From NCBI GenBank assembly GCA_002189035.1, contig NEEC01000025.1, positions 1 through 64,000 on the forward strand: DNA of 64,000 bases, written 5' to 3'. How positions within the stretch are numbered: the first letter of the stretch is position 1; each line of letters opens with the position of its first letter. This DNA comes from Utricularia gibba (taxonomy: Eukaryota; Streptophyta; Magnoliopsida; Lamiales; Lentibulariaceae). The notes beneath the pieces were generated by a model. It worked only from the letters and a program-made list of their open reading frames with translations. It did not search any database and had not been told where the DNA came from. Position numbers and translations under genes: made by a program. This document shows positions 1 through 11,501 of this stretch, piece after piece.

Positions 1-2790
1 GATTATCTTATGCTAGCGTTCAGTTGTGCAATGAAGTGGCCACGGCGTTCGCGACGATGCGACTCGGTACACCCGACTCGATGCGAATGTGATTTTCGGC
101 ATGGAAAACAAATGTATCTCATGGGATGATGTGAAATTTTGGTTTTCGAGATGATCATTAAAGATGCAATAGGTGTGTCTCTAGCCACAACCTCATGGTG
201 GCCTTGTACACTTTTCGGTATCGAGTGGATATCATTCAAACCGTGTTGAGTCATGTTGCACATGGCGAACCATTTCAAAGCTCGTTCCGAGCCGGTCATC
301 TTTGGTGTTGAGAACTTGTTCGTCCGAGGATATAGAAATGCTCGAAAGATTGCCTTATATCAGCCTTAAGTTGTGCAACGAAGTGGCCACCACGTTCGCG
401 ACGATGCGACTCGGGACACCCGACTCGATGCTAATGTGATTTTTCGCCATGCAAAACTAATGTATTTCATGGGACGATGTGAAATTTCGGTTTTCAAGAC
501 GATCATTTAAGATACCATGGTGTGTTCCTGGCTAAAACCTCATGGTGACCTCGTGAACCGTTCGGTATCGAGTCGATATCTTGTAAATCGTGCTGAGTCA
601 CGGGGCACACGACATACCGTTTCGAAGCTCGTTCCGAGCTGGTCATCTTTCGTTTTGACAACTTGTTAGTCCGAGGATCAACCATTGCTCGAACCTTTTC
701 CATATATTACCGTTTAATTGTGCAATGAAGTGGCCACCGCATTCGCGATGATGTGACTCCGGACACCCGACTCGGCGAGAATATGATTTTCGGCATTCAA
801 TACATATGCATTTCATGGGACGATGTGTAATTTCGGTTTTCAAGACGATCATTTAAGATGCCATGGGTGTGTCCCTAGCCACAACCTCATGGTGACCTCG
901 TGCACCGTTCGTTATCGAGTCGATATCTAGCAAATCGTGATGTGTCACAGGGCACACGGCATACCGTTTCGAAGCCTGTTCCGAGCTGGTCATCCTTCGT
1001 TTTGACAACTTGTTCGTCGAGGATTAACCATAGCTCGAACGATTGCCTTATATTAGCCTTTCATTGTGCAACGAAGTGGAAACCACGTTCACGACGATGC
1101 TACATGGGAAAACAGACTCGACGCAAATGTGATTTTCGGCATGCAAAACATATGCATTTCATGGGACGATGTGTAATTTCGGTTTCCAAGACGATCATTT
1201 AACATGGCATGAGTGTGTCCCTTGCCACAACCTCATCGTGGCCGCGTAGACTGTTTGATATCGAGTCGATATCTTGCAAACCGTGATGAGTCACGGGGCA
1301 CATGGCATACCGTTTCGATGCTCGTTCCGAGCTGGTCATCTTTCATGTTGACAACTTGTTCATCCGAGGATTAACCATAGCTCGAACGATTGCCATATAT
1401 TACCCTTTAATTGTGCAACGAAGTGGCCATTCGCGACGATGTGACTCGGGACACCCGACTCGGCGAGAATATGATTTTCGGCATGCAAAACATATACATT
1501 TCATGGGACGATGTGAAATTTAGGTTTCCAAGACGATCATTTAACATGCCATGAGTGTAACCCTAGCCACAACCTCATCGTGGCCATGTAGACTGTTCGG
1601 TATCGAGTCGATATCTTGCAAACCATGATGAGTCACGGTACACACGGCATACCGTTTCGAAGCTCGCTACGAGCAGGTCATCTTTCGTGTTGAGAACTTG
1701 TTCATCCGAGGATGCACCAGAGCTCGAAAGATTTCCTTATGTTAGTCTTCGGTTGTGCAACGAAGTGGCCACCACGTTCACTACGATGCTACATGGGAAA
1801 CTAGACTCGACGCGAATGTGACTTTTGGATTGCAAAACATATGCATTTCATGGGAGGATGTGAAATTTTGGTTTCCAAGACGATCATTTAACATGCCATG
1901 AGTGTGTCCCTAGCCACAACCTCATCGTGGCCGCGTAGACTGTTCGGTATCGAGTCGATATCTTGCAAACCGTGATGAGTCACGGTGCACACGGCATACC
2001 GTTTCGAAGCTCGTTACGAGCAGGTCATCTTTCGTGTTGAGAACTTGTTCATCCGAGGATGCCCCAGAGCTCGAAAGATTGCCTTATATTAGTCTTCGGT
2101 TGTGCAACGAAGTGGCCACCACGTTCACTACGATGCTACACGGGAAACCAGACTCGAGGCGAATGTGACTTTCGGATTGCAAAACATATGCATTTCATGG
2201 GATGATGTGAAATTTTGGTTTCCAAGACGATCATTTAACATGCCATGAGTGTGTCCCTAGCCACAACCTCATCGTGGCCGCGTAGACTGTTCGGTATCGA
2301 GTCGATATCTTGCAAACCGTGATGAGTCACGGTGCACACAGCATACCGTTTCGAAGCTCGTTACGAGCCGGTCATCTTTCGTGTTGAGAACTCGTTCGTC
2401 TGAGGATGCACCAGAGCTCGAAAGATTGCCTTATATTAGCCTTCAGTTGTGCAACGAGGTGGCCATAATGTTCGCGACGATGTAACTCGGGACACTCAAC
2501 TCGACGCGAATGTGACTTTCGGCATGCAAAACATATGCATTTCGTGGGACGATGTGAAATTTCGGTTTCCAAGACAATCATTTTAGATGCCATGGGTGTG
2601 TCCCTAGCCACAACCTCATCGTTGCCGTTCGGTATTGAGTCGATATATTGCAAATCGTGATGAGTCATGGTGTGCACGGCATACCGTTTCGAAACTTGTT
2701 GTGAGCCGATCATCTTTCGTGTTTAGAACTTTTTCGTACGAGGATACACCAAAGCTCGAAAGATTGTATTATATTAGTCTTCGATTATAC
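1..2790. repeat. Tandem satellite array, ~345-bp unit, eight copies
   Basis: Eight head-to-tail copies are seen. The landmark around 'tcgagtcgatatc' recurs near 221, 568, 915, 1261, 1603, 1950, 2297 and 2635, giving spacings of 347, 347, 346, 342, 347, 347 and 338 bases. Other phrases recur once per unit, such as 'catgggacgatgtgaaattt' and 'caagacgatcattta'. Copies differ by scattered substitutions and small indels, and the unit beginning near 2635 is the last. The array starts before the window, so its full size is unknown. Short ORFs repeated on both strands are by-products of the repeated sequence. Period and head-to-tail order fit a plant satellite of centromeric, pericentromeric or subtelomeric type; the chromosomal location is inference. 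Confidence 0.95.
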
Positions 2791-2843
2791 TTTTCCGATC
2801 ATAAATCGGCAACGTGCGTCGGCTTCATCGGACTGCCTTCATC

Positions 2844-2850
2844 TATAAAA
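2844..2850 (+). promoter_or_regulatory. TATA box of the proteinase inhibitor gene
   Basis: TATAAAA lies 44 bases before the ATG at 2894, just beyond the last satellite unit. The spacing fits a plant core promoter with a short leader. It is the best TATA match close upstream of this gene. Confidence 0.6.
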
Positions 2851-2893
2851 GCTCGAAATCCTGATTTTTGAAACCACCCAGAGCTCCCCCAAG

Positions 2894-3247
2894 ATGGCAT
2901 CCTCCTCCACACGTCTCTGCTTTTGCGCTTTCCTCATCCTGGGTACTGCACATTAACCTCTATCTAATCAGGTTTTCGCCTTGAGTTCGATGGATGGAAC
3001 TAACGGGTCTTCTTTTTTGTCTGTCTTTTCTTGTTGCCGTCGGCGACGAACAGCGGTCTTGGCTCAGGAATTCGACGTCGCAGCAGCGCAAAGGGTGTGC
3101 CCCCAGTTCTGCTTCGAGAATCGTGGCTACATGACGTGCCCCTCCACCGGCACCCAGAGGCTCCCGCAGGCATGCAACTGCTGCCTGGCGCGCGAGCGCG
3201 GATGCAGGATTTACGACACCAGACCCCGCTTGCTTTGCCGCGACTAG
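2894..3247 (+). CDS. Potato type II (Pin2) serine proteinase inhibitor, single domain
   Basis: Two exons, 2894-2942 and 3054-3247, with a 111-base GT-AG intron after the first codon base inside the signal peptide, a typical Pin2 gene structure. The product is about 80 residues: a hydrophobic signal peptide (MASSSTRLCFCAF...), then one domain with the eight-cysteine Pin2 pattern, two cysteines in CPQFC, one in MTC, one in QAC, a CC pair, then GC and LLC. Pin2 proteins are secreted or vacuolar inhibitors of serine proteases and serve defence or endogenous protease control. At the usual reactive site (CPQFC) the P1 residue would be Gln, not the Arg/Lys or Leu of classic trypsin or chymotrypsin inhibitors. 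Single-domain non-solanaceous members often look like this, so inhibitory activity is uncertain. The gene abuts a satellite array but its frame is intact. Confidence 0.85.
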
Positions 3248-4012
3248 GCTCAAGCATTCCCTCAAACCCAGCCATCCTCCTTGTCTCTGATTCAGCAAAT
3301 AATGCAATAATAAGGCGCTCTGCCCTAAGTTCCTCGTCCTCCCTGTAACCGTACTGTACTGTCGTCTTTGAAGCTCGAATCTGAAGTTCAGCGTCACCTC
3401 AGTTGCTTTCTACCAAGTTTTATTACGATAAAAAAAAGAATTAAAAATATCTCATTTTAAGTATAATTATTTGATTCAATTAATTTAAATCATAAATTAT
3501 ATTGACTATATTTATTGTATTTTTTTCAATAATTTAAGGATAAATATTCAATTAGTTTCTATATAGTTTCGTAGAATGGTATTTGATAATAAATATTATT
3601 TAATTAAATTTAATAAAATATAATACATGCACAACACATAATTTATAAATTAATATACCCACGTTATTTGTTTTAGTAAGTTATTTGTTTTTTATTAAAA
3701 CAAATAAATGATATATTTGTTTTTTGAGCTGGTTTGTCGTTTTCCGGAAAATGAAATGAAAAAAAAAAAAGGAAAATGGCGTTTGTCGTGGTTCGTCGCG
3801 CAGCGTCAGCGTGGCACGGGATAGCGGCATTGGGAAAGGATCAACGCCGAGAGATGAGATCGATGTTGAGCCATGGAGGGCAAATGTGGTATTTGCGTTG
3901 CTCATCCTCTCCCTCAACTGACCCCGCTATGATCTCCGCAACGCCATTACCACATCTATTGCTCTCCCGCTCCCAGTTGCTCTGATATCTGAATCCACTC
4001 ACCCATCTGAAA
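3248..4012. other. Intergenic, AT-rich; leader of the phosphorylase gene at its right end
   Basis: Bases 3420-3740 are very AT-rich with no coding signal. The last ~250 bases are more balanced and should hold the promoter and 5' leader of the phosphorylase gene. No TATA box or repeat stands out. Confidence 0.6.
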
Positions 4013-7000
4013 ATGGCGACATTATCCACCGGCGCGGCGGCGGTGGTGAAACCGTGTTGCCCTTCACGAGTTACGGCTTTTATGAGTCGAAATCGGACAT
4101 CCAAGGTTTTCTTCTTGACCGTGAAGCCGTCGTTCTGCGTTAGGTGTGCTTCCAGTAATCAGATTCAGAAGGGGCGCATCCTGTTTCTGGTGAAGGTTGG
4201 GTATATATATATATATTTTTTTTTTTTTTGCGGCTGTAAAGTTGATGAACTTTTTGGGGGGTTTAGGATCGAATCTTACTGTTCTGATATTTTGGGCAGT
4301 GGACGCTGATTCTGTTGTGTCGAGCATTAAAAACCATTTGGAGTTCACGCCCTTTTTCTCTCATGATAGCTCTGGGCCTGTCAAAGCTTTCTTTGCTACT
4401 GCCCAGAGTGTGCGTGATTTACTCATTTCTAACTGGAATGCGACCTATGATGCGTATGAGAAGGTGAACGTGAAGCAGGCTTACTATTTATCGATGGAGT
4501 TCTTACAGGTTTGCTCTTCTCGGTGCTTAGAAGTGAGCGTGCGTCATGGCATTCTAATTTTTTTGTCCAATTTCAGGGCAGAGCATTATTAAACGCAATC
4601 GGTAATCTGGAACTCACTGGCGAATATGCTGAGGCTTTGAAAAAACTTGGTCACAGTCTGGAAAATGTGGCTTCTCAGGTCATATGAGTTTCCGAAATGT
4701 GGAGTAGGTTCTGTATGCAAATATTGACTTCGGTAGTTTTTAAACTTGTTTTTTGGTTTCGACAGGAGACAGATGCTGCTCTTGGTAACGGAGGACTTGG
4801 TAGACTCGCCTCCTGTTTTCTTGATTCATTGGCAACTTTGAATTATCCAGCCTGGGGATACGGGCTTAGGTACAAGTATGGATTGTTTAAGCAGAAAATC
4901 ACAAAAGATGGCCAAGAGGAGGTTGCTGAAAATTGGCTAGATGTATGGTCTCATAAATGCTTTATTTATTGCCGTAATATTAGCTTTCCCATCTGGTTTA
5001 GATGTATAGCTTTAGCTGCTTTATTTATCTGAAACAGCACAGATGCAAGTTTGATTTATCTTCTTGACTTGCTCTTTCAAGCACTTGATCCTTTCTCATT
5101 TGATTATTTGTCTCAGATTGGTAATCCATGGGAAATTGTCAGAAACGATGTCTTTTACCCTGTGAAGTTTTTCGGCAAAGTTGTGGTAGGTTCTGAGGGG
5201 AAGTGCCACTGGGTTGGTGGTGAAGATATCGTGGCTGTTGCTCATGATGTTCCCATACCAGGGTACAGAACCAAAACCACCATAAATCTTAGGTTGTGGT
5301 CGACAAGAGTGCGTTCTGATCAATTTGATTTACATGCGTTTAATGCTGGAGATCATAGCAAAGCTTGCCACGCCCAAGAAGATGCAGAAAAAGTGAGCTT
5401 ATACGCTTTTGTTTTTAATCATTTCGATTTGCAATGGCTGTTCCAACACATCAGATCCTTCCTTGTGAGATGCATCTGCATTTGTGAAACCGATATAGTA
5501 TGTTAAAACTAACTTCAAGAATTTATGCTCCTTGGATTTTCTGAAACAAACATTGTGGGGGTTTCCATGTTCTTATTTGGAAATGTTGTTTCTGGGTCAG
5601 ATATGTTATGTGCTATACCCTGGAGACTCATCCGAGGAGGGAAAAATTCTTCGTCTAAAGCAACAATATACACTATGTTCAGCTTCTCTGCAAGATATTG
5701 TCGCACGCTTTGAAAGGAGGTCAGGTGGAAATGTTCACTGGGACAAGTTTCCTGAGAAAGTTGCGGTTCAGATGAATGACACACACCCAACTCTATGTAT
5801 CCCTGAATTGATGAGAATCTTGGTTGATTTGAAGGGCGTGAGCTGGGAGGTAGCTTGGCAGATTACACAGAGGTATCTGATAGCCTCTAGAATGTCTGTC
5901 CAGTTACCATTTTAGTATTCCATTACTGCAATTTTCATTCCAGACATGTGCGTTTTTGCATATAAGATAGTGGCAAGCTTTGAAATTAAACCTCTGGCTT
6001 AAGTTTTTGCCTGAGTCCTCTGTGGCTTCCAGAACAGTGGCATATACAAATCATACAGTTCTGCCCGAGGCCCTGGAAAAATGGAGCTATGCTTTAATGC
6101 AGCGCTTACTGCCTCGACATGTTGAGATTATTGAGAGGATTGAAGAGCAGGTATGTATATGACTCTCAAATGTACAAATGGCATGTTAGTTTCTTATTGT
6201 TGTGTGCTGATGGACTGGCTTCTCTCTCATGGATTTTTCAGTTTATTGATGAAATAATATCCGAATATGGCACTTCGCAACCTGAAGTTCTGGAAAGAAA
6301 ATTAGTAACAATGAGAATTTTGGAGAATTTTGAGCTTCCTGCATCCGTTGCCAATTTGATCATCAAACCTGCTGACTTGGTAGATAAAAAAGCCAAGGAT
6401 GGCGCTGTTGAAACTCATGATAAAGAAAACTCCAAAGGAGATTCGGCCATGAAGCAAAAACCAGCAAAACCGGACCTCCCAAAGATGGTACGGATGGCTA
6501 ACCTCTGTGTTGTTGGTGGTCACGCCGTGAATGGTGTTGCTGAGATTCACAGTGATATCGTCAAGAATGAAGTGTTTAATGACTTTTACCAGGTATGTCT
6601 CGACAGGAATTCAGTTGTAGGTTTTTAAGCAAAAAAAAAAAAAAAAAACTGACAACTTTTGTTTGATGAATTTATCTTTGAAGCTGTGGCCTAAGAAGTT
6701 TACAAACAAAACAAATGGAGTCACACCTAGAAGATGGATTCTTTTCTGCAATCCCGATCTGAGTGATGTGATTACAGAATGGATCGGCACTGATGAGTGG
6801 GTTCTGAGAGCAGAGAAATTGGCTGAACTGCGGAAGGTAGAGCACACTGCTACAGGCTGATTGCGGTTTCCTTCCATTTTTTTTCTTATTTGATGCCTGG
6901 GAATTTCCTTACTAGCTTTGTGGAATAAATGGCAGTTTGCTGACAATGAGGATCTCCATAAGGAGTGGTTGGCAGCAAAAAGGAGCAACAAGGTCAAGGT

Positions 7001-8260
7001 TGCTTCACTCATCAAAAAAACAACTGGTTATTCTGTCAACCCTGATGCCATGTTTGACATTCAGGTCTCTTGATCTGTCTTCTCTTCTGTGAAATGGCTT
7101 GTGGTATTCGACTAAAACCAGATATGGGTCTTGCAGGTGAAGCGCATTCACGAATACAAGCGGCAGCTCCTAAACATCCTGGGAATCGTTTATCGCTATA
7201 AGAAAATGAAAGAAATGTCTGCAGCTGAGAGGAATGCAAAATTTGCTCCTCGGGTTTGCATTTTCGGTGGCAAGGCATTCGCCACGTACGTGCAAGCAAA
7301 GAGGATCGTGAAGTTCATTACAGATGTTGGTGCAACGATAAATCATGACACCGACATTGGTGATCTGTTGAAGGTCTGATTTCCTTTCAGTTAGAGTCCC
7401 CAACTGCTTCATCAAGAACTTCTAATACATCCATCTTTGTAGGTGGTGTTCATTCCGGATTACAATGTCAGCATTGCTGAACAGCTTATCCCCGCCAGTG
7501 AACTGTCGCAGCACATCAGGTAACCAGGTGAAGATCTGTAGACATCATCGTAGTTTTCTTGATGCTTTGTTTCCATGCCAACTTTCAGCACCGCCGGGAT
7601 GGAAGCGAGTGGAACGAGTAACATGAAATTCGCAATGAACGGTTGCATCCTGATCGGTACCCTTGATGGGGCTAATGTGGAAATCAGGGAGGAGGTTGGA
7701 GAAGACAACTTCTTCCTCTTCGGTGCTCAGGCTTCTGAAATAGCAGGACTCAGGAAAGAAAGAGCCGAAGGCAAGGTACACACACTAGTAGTTAAATTGC
7801 ACCTCTTGTAAATGTTCCAAGCATGGCTGCCACTGCATGGCGTCTTTGTCTGGTGCAGTTCGTGCCAGATGAACGGTTCGAAGAAGTGAAGAGATTCATC
7901 AGGAGCGGTGCATTCGGCCCCAACTCCTACGATGAGCTCATGGGATCCTTGGAGGGGAATGAGGGATTCGGGCGTGCAGACTACTTCCTGGTCGGAAAGG
8001 ACTTCCCCAGCTACATCGAATGCCAGGAGAAGGTCGACGAGGCGTATCGAGATCAGAAAGTAAGCGTTTTGCTTCCGTCTGCTCCACCCCATTTCATCAA
8101 GAAGCTCTCTTGCAATGAATGATTCTTCCCTGTTTTTCCGCAGAGGTGGACGAAGATGTCGATACTGAACACAGCAGGCTCCTACAAGTTCAGCAGCGAT
8201 AGAACAATCCATGAGTACGCCACCGACATCTGGAACATCCACCCTGTCGAGATCAAATAA
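4013..8260 (+). CDS. PHS1: Plastidial alpha-1,4-glucan phosphorylase (L-type, PHS1/PHO1)
   Basis: Transfers glucosyl units between alpha-glucan ends and phosphate/glucose-1-phosphate in plastids, in starch metabolism. Fifteen exons fit: 4013-4154, 4300-4508, 4577-4678, 4766-4942, 5117-5392, 5601-5872, 6033-6150, 6242-6592, 6684-6836, 6936-7064, 7137-7373, 7443-7519, 7589-7775, 7859-8059, 8144-8260; all phases agree and give about 915 residues. The first ~47 residues look like a transit peptide. The first junction is the least certain; donor 4155 and acceptor 4299 are the pair that keeps phase. The PLP-binding region EASGTSNMK is intact (Lys ~761). An Asp/Lys/Glu-rich insert at ~475-512, before [18 protein letters not shown], marks the plastidial L-type; it is only ~40 residues, against 78 in potato. 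The rest matches potato and Arabidopsis PHS1 closely from memory. Confidence 0.95.
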
Positions 8261-8301
8261 GGGAAGCACAGGCCACCCCACCCCTGCTTTCCCCACCTCC
8301 A

Positions 8302-8307
8302 AATAAA
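8302..8307 (+). terminator. Poly(A) signal of the phosphorylase gene
   Basis: AATAAA lies 42 bases after the PHS1 stop codon, a reasonable near-upstream polyadenylation element. Confidence 0.5.
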
Positions 8308-9208
8308 GCCTGCAACTGCATTGCAGATGTACTGCCTCCGGTACTCTCCTCTCCTCTCTGAGGCTAGCATCAAAAACTTATTGAACCATTTTTGAGAGGC
8401 AAGCAATAATACAGTTTGGGATAATGCTGTGCAATATCCAGAGAACCACTTCCTTTCCTAGAACATCTGATCTGATCACAATCAACAATCGTTGTGCTCT
8501 TTGTGAGAGGAGTATGCATGCATACCTTGTTGATTTTGTCAGGATAATGGTAGGGAGAGTGAGCATGGCTGAAGAGAAACTCTGCATCTGTGTGGTGATG
8601 GTCCTGTCCTGTCTTCTTCATTCAATCCTCGTCCCACAGGCGCCATCCCTGTTGGACCAACTCATAAAGATCCCATTGAATTCAACCAGACCCCCATCCC
8701 ATTACCCTGCATCATCTCTGCCTTCAGGCTCAGGAACCCCCCATCAGGATACAGGTAACACATGGACCCTGTGCAATGGCTTGAAGAAGCTCCATCACCA
8801 GGAACATGCAGTAGCTAGGAAGTGCTGCTCCATGGTGAGAAGGATGACCCGAGTCAGGGAAAACCGGTTCACAGCTCGGTCCGACACGGTTCAGTCAAAT
8901 CCAGATACTTTGTCCTTTTCAGTCAGTCATAGAATGGAAGATGGAGTGCACTAATTTGATTATATTATTTATGGGCACGCAGGGAGATGAGGCGTTGGAG
9001 TTTGATGCAAATGTGCAGAATTAGTTCAGAAAGCTTCCCCCTCGGAGCATCGATGTCCGTACCTTTGTCCAAAAGATGGCCACGTGCGCTTTGAGTTAAA
9101 CCAGGCCTACGCTATCTTAAGGAGGAATGGTTAGCTGCATTTTCTGGGGAGTCACTGAGATCTCTTCTCCAGTACACCGGCGCCGCTGTCCTGCCATCGG
9201 AGACCACC
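8308..9208. other. Intergenic between PHS1 and the ARM-repeat gene
   Basis: Contains the PHS1 3' end and the ARM gene promoter. An open frame at 8424-8954 (176 codons) is rejected as a gene: it has no recognisable domain and no homologue that I know. Nothing else is supported. Confidence 0.5.
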
Positions 9209-10191
9209 ATGAAGAGCAATCAGCAGTTGAAGCTTAAAACTACCCGCGGAGCACACTCTTCTCCTGTGGCTTCTTCCGCCAATGCACGCAGTCGGTGCAC
9301 AGTCCCAACACCTCCACCCCACCGACGCTTCCGCAGGGAGTCGCACCGCCACCAGCGCCGCCGACGGCGGCTGCCGTCAAAACCCACCTTGATGAGTCGT
9401 CATCTTCGTCCTCAAACACATCCCAGAGCTTCACGCAATGGCGATTCCCCCTCAATCATATTGACAACAATGCCTCCAATTCCCATCACCAGTCGTGCGC
9501 GGGGACGCCGCCCAAGGAAGAGCAAGTGCGCATTGCTGAACGGAGCGCCGGGAATAGGAGTCTGGAGGAGCTTTTCCACGTCGCGGAGCTCCAATTCCAA
9601 TCCGGGTCTGACTCGGGGCGTTCATCCGCCGTTCAATTTCTCGAAAAATGCCTAGTCCCCGACTATCATTTCGCGGCGGAGGGATCTGTTTGCCCCCCCG
9701 GGTTGATCGCCGGAGTCGTCTCGTGTCTACGGGAAGGGGTCGGGGCCAAATCCGCAAGCAAAGTACTCCTAGCTCTGTGTCTAGTTGAGGCAAATCGACG
9801 AGTCGCGGTGGAGGCCGGTGCCGTGACAGCCATCGTGGAAGCCCTGGCGGACGCGGAGACGGCAGTGGCGGAGAGATCCCTAGCAGCCTTGGAGCTCCTC
9901 TGCACGACGGCCGAGGGGGCGGCAGAAGTAAGGGCCCACGCGTTAGCAATTCCTATGATGGTCCAGGTGATGGGGAGAATGGAAGGGAGGGGGAAGGAGC
10001 ACGCACTGAGCGTCCTCGGCGTGATCTACGGCACTTCCCCGGAGGCAGTCACGGTGGCGCCGGCGGAGGAGGTGGCGCGTGCGGTGATGTTGGCTTTGCA
10101 GGGCGATTGCAGCGCGAGAGGGAGGAGGAAGGGGGCCCAGCTGCTGAAGGTACTGCAGGAAAATGGACGGTTGGATGTGATGGAGCAGTAG
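9209..10191 (+). CDS. ARM-repeat protein related to plant U-box ligases, without a U-box; apparent one-base frameshift
   Basis: One exon, about 327 residues if the frame is continuous. ATG 9209 starts MKSNQQLKLK; the frame then has to move by one base between 9235 and ~9258 (an AAAA run and CCC at 9243-9245 lie there) to reach FSCGFFRQCTQSVHSP and the long downstream frame. That downstream frame has no ATG of its own before it, and the GFFR-CTQ motif is one I recall from related plant ARM proteins. After a Pro/Ser-rich segment with a FTQWRFPLN motif come helical ARM repeats (SLEELFHVAELQFQSG onward) ending in ARGRRKGAQLLKVLQENG, the usual end of PUB25/26-type ARM domains. There is no U-box, so it is probably a binding protein rather than a ligase. 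Function is not known to me. Confidence 0.75.
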
Positions 10192-11501
10192 TTAGTGGGA
10201 AATCAAGGGCTACGATTCCCCTGTCGTGGTCAAAGCTGCTTCCAGTACACATCCAGGGGGTCCCACCACATCATCCATCAATTATTGCTCTCCATGTCAT
10301 GTCCGGATAAAAACCTAATGCTCCCCCCTCGCTTCACAACTTCTGTATATTCAAAATCCGCCCCCCTTTTTTGTCTAATTTCTAATGCTGCTGCTCATTT
10401 AGTACCTTATGATGGAAGGATTCTCGTATTTTATACAAATTCACGTACTCAATATAAAATATCTATTATAACAAAACAATCTCAAATTAGAAAATGAAAA
10501 TAAAATAATGAAATATATAAAAATTGCATAACAATAGTAATATGCTATACATAATATTTTCTAATGTGATCTATATTTATTGTATATTTAGATTTTACAT
10601 GTACTCGTTCGATCTATCAACTCTTTAATTTTAACAATATCAAATATCGATCATGTTTTTATGTGATGATATCGGTATCTAATTTTTCAAACAATTCGTT
10701 ATTTGGTATTTCGGAATCCATATAGTATTAGTAAGGAATACCCAAGGTCCACCCCTATCTGTAAGTGCTGAGAATTCATGATACCGGTCCCGTGCCCCAT
10801 GACGCACTGCATCTACTTCAGTAGTGCCCCGACTGCCAGCCACCACATTGCGGGTCCTCATGTAAGAATGCACGTTCCCAAGAAGCTTACTGGTGTAGAA
10901 GATGCTCACCTTTTACTGTGTTTACGTTTACCTGAGTCCTCTGTTGGTTTTTTTAACTGAACTTGCTGAGTTTGAGACGATGAATATCTACTTATTTTGT
11001 AGTAGGGTATTGGTAGGGATGGCGATGGAGAAAGGAGAAACTAATCAATCAGAGGTTGAAGGTAAAGTGGATCCATAAATATCATTTAGATTCAGCTGAG
11101 GAAAAGTTCATGATATTACAGATTATCTGCTACATAGAAGGTTCCGGAGGCTTCTAACGATGACTTCACTAGCTACGTGCTGCAAGCTTTCGACTATCAT
11201 CAAGGTTTGTAGGGTTTGAGGTTTATTTAGGGTTTACTGGATACACTAGAAGTATGCATGTTCAGGGATCAGGGTTTTTGTCGAACCTAGTCTTGGATTT
11301 ATGTATGAAAAAATCGAAAAAGATGGCATTTTTATTTAGAGTTGGAAGAGGCATCCATGATACATAGAGTTTGAAGTTGCTTTATACCGTCTTTCAAGCT
11401 TCAAAAGCCTGTTAGCTCTAATGACTTAATGGTACAAGTTTGAGCATTAGATGACACCTACAGCTTTGCAATGGCTGACAGAAGAGCAGCAATCCGTAAA
11501 C
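10192..11501. other. Intergenic, AT-rich
   Basis: From 10320 to ~10750 the sequence is AT-rich without coding signal; 10750-11500 is mixed. No gene, RNA or transposon could be supported. EMF1 ends at the right border on the minus strand. Confidence 0.5.

Noticed and set aside
3-2713. Similar short ORFs on both strands of the satellite (for example CRKSH-S-RVG motifs)
   Set aside because: They recur only because the DNA repeats; frames shift between units, and no domain or start context is conserved.
8424-8954. 176-codon plus-strand ORF containing MAEEKLCICVVMVLSCLL, possible secreted peptide
   Set aside because: No recognisable peptide-hormone motif or homologue; it lies in the 3' flank of PHS1 and the composition is unremarkable.
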